Shown here: in pieces, positions 1 through 7,453 of the stretch
Layout of the letters: every line of letters starts with the position of its first letter
How positions within the stretch are numbered: position 1 is the first letter of the stretch
Source of the DNA: Candidatus Sumerlaeota bacterium
GTDB lineage: Bacteria; CG03; SLGR01
Assembly: GCA_007136585.1 (NCBI GenBank)
Contig: SLGR01000144.1
Span: 1 to 10,668 of the forward strand
Direction of reading: 5' to 3'
DNA length: 10,668 bases
Program-made: the position numbers and the translations under genes
The notes under the pieces: generated by a model
The model's input: the letters and a program-made list of their open reading frames with translations, nothing else
What the model was told of the DNA's origin: nothing
Databases searched by the model: none

Positions 1-1
1 A

Positions 2-1132
2 GCGCGGTACTTTAAAATAGTAATGATAACATATGCCGTAATAATGCTTCCGCTCACTTATATGGCGATCAGGATGCAGATTATCACAAGCAGGGTTGTG
101 GAGGAGGAGGAAGAACTCCTCCCTATGGTAAAGCTTATGAGAGTGAATGAGGATGATTTTTCTGATAACCTCTCTGTTATAGGTACAGTCAAGGGCGCTG
201 CGGAGGTCAGTCTCAAGTTTGAGATAAGCGGCAGGATCCGCTCAATCAACTTCCGCGAGGGTCAGAACGTGAGTAAGGGGGCTGTCATAGCCTCGCTGGA
301 TCCTGAGGATGTTGTCACAAGACTTGAACATGCCAGGGCAAAACTGGCCTCGGTCCAGTCCCAGTACCAGGCAGCTCGCGAGCAGTATAATGTGTACCAG
401 GATCTCTACAGGATGGGAGCTATAATCAGGGCAAAGCTCAGGGAAATGGAGCAGCGAATAAGAAGCCACGAGGCTGAAGTTCAGCGGGCTCGTTCTGAAC
501 TCAGAATGGCTGAATCCGAGCTCTCAAAGACGGTCATTACGTCTCCCTCGGAAGGAATAATGGGAACCAGGTTTGCGGATCCGGGAGATTTTGTAACCCC
601 TCATGATGAGATCGGGACCTTTCTTGAAGTTGAAAACGTTTATGTAGAAGCTGGTATCATTGAAAGAGAGATAGAAAGGATCAGGGAGGGGCAGGAAGTT
701 GATATTACTTTTGACGCCTATCCGGACCAGGTATTCTCAGGAATAGTGGATAACGTCGCCCGGATGGTGCGAGGTGAGACAAGGACCCTTCCGATACAGA
801 TAAAGATAGAAAACCCGGATTTAAAGCTTTTTTCGGGTATGCTTGCCAGCTGCGAGATTGTCCTTGACCACATTGAAGACGCTATAATGGTTCCGACAGA
901 CAGTATCATAGATCTCGGGGATATGGAGGTCATCCCTGTTGTGCGGATGGATTCAGACGAGACAGGAGAAGTAGAATTAAGAAAAATCCAGACCGGGTAC
1001 ATGAGATCCGACCTTACCCAGATACTTGACGGTCTCAGGTCCGGGGATTTAATTGTTAACGAGACTCAGGCCCCCCTGAGGGACCGTATGAGAGTGAGAG
1101 TTATTGAGGTAAGCGAAAACAAGGTAAACTGA
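2..1132 (+). CDS. RND efflux periplasmic adaptor (membrane fusion protein), 5' end outside window
   Basis: Periplasmic adaptor that would link the inner-membrane RND pumps encoded downstream to the TolC-type channel. Numbered from the Met at 23: a hydrophobic N-terminal anchor (about 1-22), a Glu-rich stretch (27-31), the first half of a lipoyl-like domain (about 60-92, with the turn REGQNVSKG), a charged alpha-helical hairpin (about 95-168), the second lipoyl half (about 170-200, TSPSEGIM and DPGDFV), a beta-barrel domain (about 205-280) and a membrane-proximal domain (about 283-365, starting near VPTDSI). The order is that of the HlyD/AcrA family. There is no lipobox Cys, so anchoring is probably by the N-terminal helix. 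The frame stays open from base 2 with residues ARYFKIV before Met-23, the base-23 ATG has no Shine-Dalgarno, and a membrane helix would sensibly begin earlier. The true start therefore probably lies a few codons to the left of the window. The stop is 7 bases before the first pump gene. Confidence 0.93.
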   Translation, partial: ARYFKIVMITYAVIMLPLTYMAIRMQIITSRVVEEEEELLPMVKLMRVNEDDFSDNLSVIGTVKGAAEVSLKFEISGRIRSINFREGQNVSKGAVIASLDPEDVVTRLEHARAKLASVQSQYQAAREQYNVYQDLYRMGAIIRAKLREMEQRIRSHEAEVQRARSELRMAESELSKTVITSPSEGIMGTRFADPGDFVTPHDEIGTFLEVENVYVEAGIIEREIERIREGQEVDITFDAYPDQVFSGIVDNVARMVRGETRTLPIQIKIENPDLKLFSGMLASCEIVLDHIEDAIMVPTDSIIDLGDMEVIPVVRMDSDETGEVELRKIQTGYMRSDLTQILDGLRSGDLIVNETQAPLRDRMRVRVIEVSENKVN

Positions 1133-1139
1133 GTTATTT

Positions 1140-4100
1140 ATGATTGATAAAATCCTTTCCCGGCCGGTTACGATAGTAATGTGCACCCTTGCCGTAGTAG
1201 TAATCGGGTTTATTGCTCTGGTAAACCTTCCGCTGGAGCTTATGCCTTCCGCCACTTTTGGAGAGATATCAATAATATATGAGATAAGGGGCGGGGTTCC
1301 GCCCGATAAAATAGAGAACTTTGTGGTAAAACACGTTGAGGATGCCGTGGGAGATATTGACAACCTTCGGGATATACTCTCCATATCCAAAGAGGGGCGC
1401 GCGATTATAGTCCTTCAGTTCGCACCCGGATCGGATATGGATGCGGCCTCCATTGATGTCAGGGAAAGGATCGCTCAGATAAGAGACCGGCTTCCCAGTG
1501 AGGTTGAAAGACCTATTATCGCCCATTACCAGCAGGACGATGTGCCTATATTCGTGCTTGGGGTAACCGATCCTGAAAAGACCGCCGAAGAGATAAGAGA
1601 GATCGTTGATGATACGGTTACAAGGCGGATAGAAAGGATTCCCGGTGTAGCAAACGTTGATGTTTTCGGCGGCCGCGAAAGAAAGATAATGATAGAGGTT
1701 ATGCCTAACCGGCTGGTAGCTTTCAACCTCTCCATGGCGGATGTTATAAACGCATTAAACAGGGCAAACGTTTCGGCTGTTGCTGGAGAAACCCAGGAAC
1801 TGGAGGAGGATTATCAGATAATCGCCACCGGAAGGTTTGACAGTGTTGATGATATAGCAAATATGGGGATTGCCGTAACAGAAAGGGGCAGCATTGTAAG
1901 GCTCACGGATATCGCCTTAATTGAGGACTCGTTTCTGGACCCCGACAGCCTCTCCCGCCTGAACCTTCAGAGCAACGTAGCTATGTATATCCAGAAGGAA
2001 ACCCTTGCCAGGACCGTAACGGTTGCCAACGCTATTTTAGAAGAACTGGAGCTGATTAGAGAGGAGGTTCCAGAAGGGATGATGTTCAGCGTCCTGAAGA
2101 ATGACGCCGAGTTCATCCAGGATGCCCTTGACGCTATGCAGATATCTCTTATTCTGGGGGCTTTTCTGGCTGCCGGGGTACTGATTATTTTTCTGAAGAA
2201 CATCCTCCTGACACTGATTATATTCATATCAATCCCGGTTTCGGTCCTGCTGGCTATGACCCTGCTGTACTTTAATAATGTTACATTGAACGTAATGACG
2301 CTCGGCGGCCTGGCCCTGGGTGTGGGGATGCTGCTTGATAACTCTATCGTTGTCATAGAAAATATATACAGGTGCTACAGGGAAAAGGGGTCCATAAGGG
2401 AATCTGTGGGAAGCGGGGTTTCCGAGGTTTTTCTTCCGATTATGGCCGGTACTGTCACCACTATTATCGTTTTTCTTCCGATAATATTTTTAAGCGCCAC
2501 ATTGAGGAGGCTACAGGGCGATATGGCGCTTGCCATAATGTTTTCACTGCTGGCCTCGCTTTTTGCCTCACTGACACTGGTTCCTTTTCTTTACCTGAAC
2601 CTGGGGGCGAAACCGGCGGGCGGAGCCCGGGTTTCCGGTTTATACGGAGTTTACCAGAGCTGTATCAATCGGGTCCTGGGGTTCCGTCTTTATTTTACGG
2701 GCGGGGTAGTGGTTCTTTTTGCTGCATCAATGATAATTTTCAGCAATATAAGCATGAACCTCTTTGAGACCCAGGAGGAGAATAAATTTACTGTGCACGT
2801 TGAGCTTCCCACGGGGGCCAACCTTGACTCCTCCGATGAAAAGGTGCAGCTTGTGGAAAATATTCTGAACGATCTTCCTGAAGTAAAGACTATCTCCACA
2901 AGGATAGAGAAGTGGTCTTCAAGGCTTTATGTGACCCTAACGGATTACCGGCTCAGGAGAAGGTCCAAGGAAGAGATTATGGAGTACCTGAGGCCTAAAT
3001 TCGAGGATATACAGCCCGCTTTCATATATTTCCAGGAAGCCCAGGAGATGGCGCAGAGCGAGGTTTTTATTGAACTTTACGGGTATAACTATGATATCCT
3101 GCGGGAACTTGCGATGGAAGTGGGGGGGCGGATGAGGGCCGTGGAGGGGCTTGAGGATGTAAAGATAAGGATGAGAGAGGGGCGTCCGGTAAAAGCAATA
3201 GTGCCCGACAGGAGACTTGCGAAACTGGCAGGGCTTTCAATATCGGATATTTCACAGAACATGCATGCTCGTCTGAGAGGGCTTATAGCTACGAGGTTTC
3301 ATGAAGAGGCCCGGGAGATAGAGGTTATAGTAAAGCAGCATTCTCCTACCATATCCGAGTTTGAACAGATGTACAGGGCCCTTCTTATGTCTCCCTACAG
3401 GTATTACGTTCAGTTAAACCAGCTGGCCGAGTTCGTTGATACGGAGGGGCCCTCCGAGATATGGCGCAAGAACAAGCAGAGGATGGTGCAGGTTTCGGCT
3501 ACAAGAAGCAGAATATCCCTTGAGAGGGCGGTGGAGCGTATCCGGGAGAACCTGCGGGATATGCATTTCCCGGACAGGTACTTTTACAGTGTCGGGGGTG
3601 ATTATGAAACAATGGTTGAGAGCCGCAGGGAACTATTCGGGGCCCTTATCCTGACTATCATACTAGTGTACCTCGTGCTTGGTTCAATGTTTGAGTCTTA
3701 TTTCCAGCCGTTTATAATAATGGTGGCGGTTCCAATGTCTTTCATCGGGGTGGTAGCGGCGCTTCTGTTATCAAAAAGCACTATCTCTGTCGGTGTAATA
3801 ATGGGGGTAATTATGCTTGCCGGTATTGTTGTCAATAACTCCATTATGCTTGTGGACCGCATTAACTCTCTCAGGACCCATATGACAGTAAAAGAGGCGG
3901 TTATGACCGGGGCGAACCAGAGACTCCGGCCAATAATCATGACTACAATAACCACTATACTGGGGCTTGTGCCTCTGGCTCTTGCGGGAGGCGAGGGGAG
4001 CGGGCTCTGGCGTCCCCTGTCTCTTACAGTCATAGGAGGGCTTCTGAGTTCCACGTTCCTGGTTCTTTTCGGGGTGCCCTGCATATACCTGCTCCTTGAG

Positions 4101-4145
4101 GATATAAAATCGGCCCTTAAGAAAATGACTGAAAGGTTTGTATGA
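1140..4145 (+). CDS. RND-family (HAE1/AcrB-like) inner-membrane efflux pump subunit 1
   Basis: Proton-driven multidrug-type exporter subunit of the inner membrane, 1001 aa, slightly shorter than AcrB. It shows the duplicated RND plan: TM1 (about 10-29), periplasmic porter loop 1 (30-330), TM2-TM6 (about 334-485), TM7 (517-537), periplasmic loop 2 (540-830) and TM8-TM12 (about 831-985). Family marks are the N-terminal SRPVTIVM, LPLELMP at 30-36, the TM4 motif GVGMLLDNSIVVIENIY (D400, N401), the TM10 motif GIVVNNSIMLVD and the TM11 motif RLRPIIMTT (R930, T935). Relative to AcrB, the TM4 Asp-Asp pair is Asp-Asn and the TM10 Lys is N899, so the proton relay keeps only one TM4 acid. The gene starts 7 bases after the adaptor with only a weak Shine-Dalgarno, so translation may depend on coupling. 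Its TGA overlaps the ATG of a 15-codon frame leading to the second pump gene. Family assignment is firm; the substrate is unknown. Confidence 0.96.
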   Translation: MIDKILSRPVTIVMCTLAVVVIGFIALVNLPLELMPSATFGEISIIYEIRGGVPPDKIENFVVKHVEDAVGDIDNLRDILSISKEGRAIIVLQFAPGSDMDAASIDVRERIAQIRDRLPSEVERPIIAHYQQDDVPIFVLGVTDPEKTAEEIREIVDDTVTRRIERIPGVANVDVFGGRERKIMIEVMPNRLVAFNLSMADVINALNRANVSAVAGETQELEEDYQIIATGRFDSVDDIANMGIAVTERGSIVRLTDIALIEDSFLDPDSLSRLNLQSNVAMYIQKETLARTVTVANAILEELELIREEVPEGMMFSVLKNDAEFIQDALDAMQISLILGAFLAAGVLIIFLKNILLTLIIFISIPVSVLLAMTLLYFNNVTLNVMTLGGLALGVGMLLDNSIVVIENIYRCYREKGSIRESVGSGVSEVFLPIMAGTVTTIIVFLPIIFLSATLRRLQGDMALAIMFSLLASLFASLTLVPFLYLNLGAKPAGGARVSGLYGVYQSCINRVLGFRLYFTGGVVVLFAASMIIFSNISMNLFETQEENKFTVHVELPTGANLDSSDEKVQLVENILNDLPEVKTISTRIEKWSSRLYVTLTDYRLRRRSKEEIMEYLRPKFEDIQPAFIYFQEAQEMAQSEVFIELYGYNYDILRELAMEVGGRMRAVEGLEDVKIRMREGRPVKAIVPDRRLAKLAGLSISDISQNMHARLRGLIATRFHEEAREIEVIVKQHSPTISEFEQMYRALLMSPYRYYVQLNQLAEFVDTEGPSEIWRKNKQRMVQVSATRSRISLERAVERIRENLRDMHFPDRYFYSVGGDYETMVESRRELFGALILTIILVYLVLGSMFESYFQPFIIMVAVPMSFIGVVAALLLSKSTISVGVIMGVIMLAGIVVNNSIMLVDRINSLRTHMTVKEAVMTGANQRLRPIIMTTITTILGLVPLALAGGEGSGLWRPLSLTVIGGLLSSTFLVLFGVPCIYLLLEDIKSALKKMTERFV

Positions 4146-4189
4146 AAGGTGAGACGGAAATGAGTATTAAATCGGCGGAAAAGCCATGA
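4142..4189 (+). CDS. Possible 15-codon bridging ORF between the two pump genes
   Basis: The ATG at 4142 overlaps the TGA of the first pump gene (ATGA, 4142-4145). The frame runs 15 codons (MKGETEMSIKSAEKP) and stops at 4187-4189, overlapping the second pump's ATG (ATGA, 4186-4189). Inside it a good Shine-Dalgarno (AAGGTGAG, 4146-4153) precedes a second in-frame ATG at 4160 by 6 bases, which would give a 9-codon version. The second pump's own ATG has only a weak GGAA at 4177-4180. The likely role, if any, is to carry ribosomes across the 40-base gap by translational coupling rather than to make a functional peptide. A 15-codon frame is open by chance about half the time, so the case rests on the two overlaps being in one frame plus the internal Shine-Dalgarno. 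Confidence 0.35.
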   Translation: MKGETEMSIKSAEKP

Positions 4190-7100
4190 AAATAACGGAA
4201 CTTGCGGTAAAAAGACCCGTAACAACCATAATGTTTTTCGTCGGGTTGATAATAATGGGAGCCATATCAATTTACCGGACCCCAAGGGAGCTTCTTCCTT
4301 CTATGAGCTACCCCCAGGTTACGGTTGTGACAAGGTACGAACAGGCCTCTCCCGCAGAAATAGAGAGACAGGTTACACGGGTCCTTGAAGAGGCCGTCGG
4401 AACGGTGGGAAGGATCAGGCACCTGAGTTCAATATCCCGCGAAGGGCTCTCCCTGATAATGGCCGAGTTTATGTGGGGAACAGATATGAACGTGGCCTCA
4501 ATGGACGTGAGAGAGAAAATTGACCTTGTTAAGGAGAGGCTTCCCCGTGAAGCCAGAGAACCCATAGTAATACGGTTCAACCCTTTTGAGCTTCCGGTGC
4601 TTACACTCACCATGTCCCGTACTGACCACAGAACTGATGCTGAGTCTCTCTATAAAATGAAGGAGACAGCAGACGAGATAATTAAAGGGAACCTTGAGAA
4701 AATTGAAGGGGTTGCCGCGGTTGAGGTCAAGGGGGGCAGGGAACGCGAGATACTTGTTGAGGTTGACCAGAGACGCATACAGGCTGCCGACATATCTCTG
4801 CTGGAGATAATACACGTAATACAGAACGCCAACCTGACGTATCCTGCCGGAACTATCGATCACGGTTTTTTTGAGTACCTGGTAAAGACCGACGGAGAAT
4901 ACCGCGACCTTAATGATATACGGTCAACCCCTTTGAAAGTTCAGCATTTTATGGAAGAGGAAAGAGCAAGGTACCAGAGGGAACGGGAAGCCCCCAAGGG
5001 GCTGCTTCTCTTATCCGATGTGGCTACTGTGGAAGATACCTTCAAGGAAAGAAGAGGGATGCTCAGGTATAACGGCAGAGAGGCCATAGCTATTGACATA
5101 AAAAGGCAGTCCGGCTCAAACGTGGTTAGGGTGGTCAGGGATATAAGGAGGGAGCTGGCGCAGATTGAGGACCAGATACCTGACGATTACCGGCTGGAGA
5201 TCGTATACGACCAGTCGGAGTATGTGGAAAACTCAATACGGGGTATAGGATCTTCGGCCGTTGTGGGGAGCGTGCTTGCCTTTATGGTGCTTTTTTTCTT
5301 TCTAAGAAGCCTCAAGAGCTCTGCTATCGTGGCAACCGCCATACCAGTATCCCTGGCGGTAACCTTCATATTTATTTACTTTAATGATATTTCACTTAAT
5401 ATGATGTCTCTCGGCGGACTTGCCCTGGGGGTGGGTATGCTTGTTGACAGCTCCATAGTTGTGCTTGAAAATATATTCCGCTATAACCAGGAAAACCCCG
5501 GCCGGGGCCCTTTAAACGCCATTTCCGGAACCCAGGACGTCACGGGTGCGATAATGTCATCAACCCTGACTACTATTACCGTTTTCTTTCCTTTTGTATT
5601 TATAGCCGGGGTGGCTGGCCAGCTTTTCAAGGAACTGGCCTTTACCGTTACTTTCTCTCTTATAGCCTCTCTTCTTGTAGCCGTTACTCTCATACCCCGT
5701 ATGTCTTCCAGGGTGGTCGTAAAAGAAAACACCGAACCTCCCTGGTCTCTTAAGCTCAGGAATATCTACAGCGGCTGGCTCAAGGGTTTTTTATTGAATT
5801 CAAAAGGATATTTCATACTTGTAGGAGCGGTTTTCCTGCTTAGTATGGTTTATATTATAAGATTTTCCGGCCAGGAGTTTATCCCCCGTGTGGGAGCCAA
5901 CCAGTTCATAATGAACCTGGAGCTTCCTTACGGGACAAGGCTTGAAAGAACAGAACAGGTTGTGAGCCGTATTGAGGAAATATTAAACGATATTGACGAA
6001 GTGACCAGTATTACTGCCGGAATAGGCGCCGCGGAAGCCGGCGCGGGTACAGCCGAGGCCTACTCGCTGATGGGTACGCACGAGGCCGAAATTACAGTGG
6101 GTATCAGTGTTAGGTCGGTAAGGCATATGGATAATATCCTGGGAAGGATAAGAAGTAGGGTGGATAGAGAGGTCTCAGATGCAGAGGTTGAGTATGTAAC
6201 GCAGGCCAGTGTCATTGGGGGGGCCCTGGCCTCCGATGCTCCCATAACGGTTGATGTCAGGGGACAGGATATTGACGGAATAGTCAGCGCCTCCAATGAG
6301 CTTGTGGAGGCCCTTGAGAGAATCCCTTTCATATACGGCGTAAGGAGTTCTTTCAGAGGGTACAGGCCCGAGTTCAGGGTTGTTGTGAACCGGGACAGAG
6401 CTTCCCTGTATAATATCTCCGCTCAGAACATAACCCTTACAGCCCAGACCGCACTTCAGGGGTATGTTCCGACAAGTCTGCGGCAGGAGGATGAGGAGGT
6501 GGATATCCGTGTCCGCCTTGCTGATCCCGAGCGGAGCCTGAGTTCAAGAAGCGGCGGGGGCGGAACCCGGAGTCTGGCGGCAGGTAACCCAAGCCGGGGA
6601 AGTATAGATACAGACAGGATTGGAAGGATTTTGATCAGGTCACCGCTTGATCACGATATTCTGCTTAACCAGGTTGCTTCATTTGAGGAGGATGCTGTCT
6701 CACCCGAGATAATGAGAAAAGAAGGTGAACGGACGGTCTCTGTTACGGCCAGTTACAGTGATGTGAGTTTTGCCCGGGCTATCCGTGCGGTGGAGGGCGC
6801 AGTGGAAAGAATTCAGAGACAGCACAGCGGTTTTGTTATTGATATAACAGGTGACAGGCAGCAGATGCAGGAATCTTTCCAGTCACTGGTATTTGTGATA
6901 ATACTCTCTATACTTTTTGTGTATATGATTATGGCTTCGCAGTTTGAATCCCTCTGGCAGCCTTTTATAGTCATATTTACCCTGCCTCTTTCTTTCATAG
7001 GTGTAGCTTTCATACTTCTGGTAACCGGGACTCAGCTTAGCGTCATTGTTCTTCTGGGTATAATAATGCTGGGCGGTATAGTTGTTAACAATGGAATTGT

Positions 7101-7404
7101 TCTTATAAGTCATTACAACCTGGTGGAGCAGTCCAGTATTATGACTCTGGATACGATTATAGATGCTTCCGTAACCAGGCTGCGTCCTGTTCTGATGACA
7201 GCTGTGACAACAATACTGGGCCTTATACCCATGGCTGTAGCCGGAGGCGAGGGGTCGGAGTTCCGAGCCCCGCTTGCCATTACGGTCATAGGCGGCCTCC
7301 TGGTATCAACCTTTCTTACGCTTTTTGTCGTGCCGGCGGTATACCATTACGGAAGAAGGTATATTACGAAAACCCAGAATTTTCTGAAGAACGCCGGCTG
7401 GTGA
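4186..7404 (+). CDS. RND-family (HAE1/AcrB-like) inner-membrane efflux pump subunit 2
   Basis: Second full-length RND exporter subunit, 1072 aa, homologous to but clearly diverged from its upstream neighbour. Layout: TM1 (about 12-30), porter loop 1 (30-350), TM2-TM6 (about 354-505), TM7 (541-560), loop 2 (562-895) and TM8-TM12 (about 897-1052). Motifs are VKRPVTTIMF at the N-terminus, the TM4 motif GVGMLVDSSIVVLENIF (D421, S422), the TM10 motif GIVVNNGIVLI (N968 at the AcrB Lys position) and the TM11 motif RLRPVLMT (R1000, T1005). Two stretches are absent from subunit 1: a charged insert at about 252-271 and a Ser/Gly-rich linker at about 784-807. A third low-complexity Ala/Gly segment lies at 611-625. 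An in-frame TAA at 4168-4170 limits how far upstream it could start, so the ATG at 4186 is the first usable one. It overlaps the stop of the 15-codon frame. The substrate cannot be inferred. Confidence 0.96.
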   Translation: MKITELAVKRPVTTIMFFVGLIIMGAISIYRTPRELLPSMSYPQVTVVTRYEQASPAEIERQVTRVLEEAVGTVGRIRHLSSISREGLSLIMAEFMWGTDMNVASMDVREKIDLVKERLPREAREPIVIRFNPFELPVLTLTMSRTDHRTDAESLYKMKETADEIIKGNLEKIEGVAAVEVKGGREREILVEVDQRRIQAADISLLEIIHVIQNANLTYPAGTIDHGFFEYLVKTDGEYRDLNDIRSTPLKVQHFMEEERARYQREREAPKGLLLLSDVATVEDTFKERRGMLRYNGREAIAIDIKRQSGSNVVRVVRDIRRELAQIEDQIPDDYRLEIVYDQSEYVENSIRGIGSSAVVGSVLAFMVLFFFLRSLKSSAIVATAIPVSLAVTFIFIYFNDISLNMMSLGGLALGVGMLVDSSIVVLENIFRYNQENPGRGPLNAISGTQDVTGAIMSSTLTTITVFFPFVFIAGVAGQLFKELAFTVTFSLIASLLVAVTLIPRMSSRVVVKENTEPPWSLKLRNIYSGWLKGFLLNSKGYFILVGAVFLLSMVYIIRFSGQEFIPRVGANQFIMNLELPYGTRLERTEQVVSRIEEILNDIDEVTSITAGIGAAEAGAGTAEAYSLMGTHEAEITVGISVRSVRHMDNILGRIRSRVDREVSDAEVEYVTQASVIGGALASDAPITVDVRGQDIDGIVSASNELVEALERIPFIYGVRSSFRGYRPEFRVVVNRDRASLYNISAQNITLTAQTALQGYVPTSLRQEDEEVDIRVRLADPERSLSSRSGGGGTRSLAAGNPSRGSIDTDRIGRILIRSPLDHDILLNQVASFEEDAVSPEIMRKEGERTVSVTASYSDVSFARAIRAVEGAVERIQRQHSGFVIDITGDRQQMQESFQSLVFVIILSILFVYMIMASQFESLWQPFIVIFTLPLSFIGVAFILLVTGTQLSVIVLLGIIMLGGIVVNNGIVLISHYNLVEQSSIMTLDTIIDASVTRLRPVLMTAVTTILGLIPMAVAGGEGSEFRAPLAITVIGGLLVSTFLTLFVVPAVYHYGRRYITKTQNFLKNAGW

Positions 7405-7414
7405 GGGCGTCGTA

Positions 7415-7443
7415 TTGATAAAATCCGTAGAAATAATTAAAAT
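7415..7443 (+). promoter_or_regulatory. Possible sigma70-type promoter for the TolC-like gene
   Basis: TTGATA (7415-7420) and TAAAAT (7438-7443) are separated by exactly 17 bases. Each box matches the consensus at 5 of 6 positions, and the surroundings are AT-rich compared with the flanking genes. The expected transcript start near 7450-7451 lies only 3-4 bases before the ATG at 7454, giving a nearly leaderless mRNA and accounting for the missing Shine-Dalgarno there. It could let the channel be made independently of the pumps. Chance matches of this quality do occur about once per 10 kb per strand, so position is the main support. Confidence 0.35.
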
Positions 7444-7453
7444 ACTTCCTATT

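Noticed and set aside
1065-1080. Perfect 6-bp inverted repeat CTCAGG-CCCC-CCTGAG near the end of the adaptor gene
   Set aside because: It lies inside coding sequence with no T-run after it, so it is not a terminator; a short stem like this is expected by chance.
1143-1155. 13-base repeat ATTGATAAAATCC, also at 7414-7426
   Set aside because: One copy is coding sequence at the start of pump 1 and the other lies upstream of the TolC-like gene. One repeated 13-mer in 10 kb is close to chance expectation.
2372-2767. 131-codon plus-strand frame inside the first pump gene
   Set aside because: It lies wholly within the well-conserved TM4-TM7 region of pump 1 in another frame and has no family resemblance.
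3698-4285. 195-codon open frame on the minus strand across the pump junction
   Set aside because: It is antisense to the conserved TM9-TM12 coding sequence of pump 1 and the start of pump 2, has no recognisable domain, and is explained as a shadow of hydrophobic-rich coding sequence.
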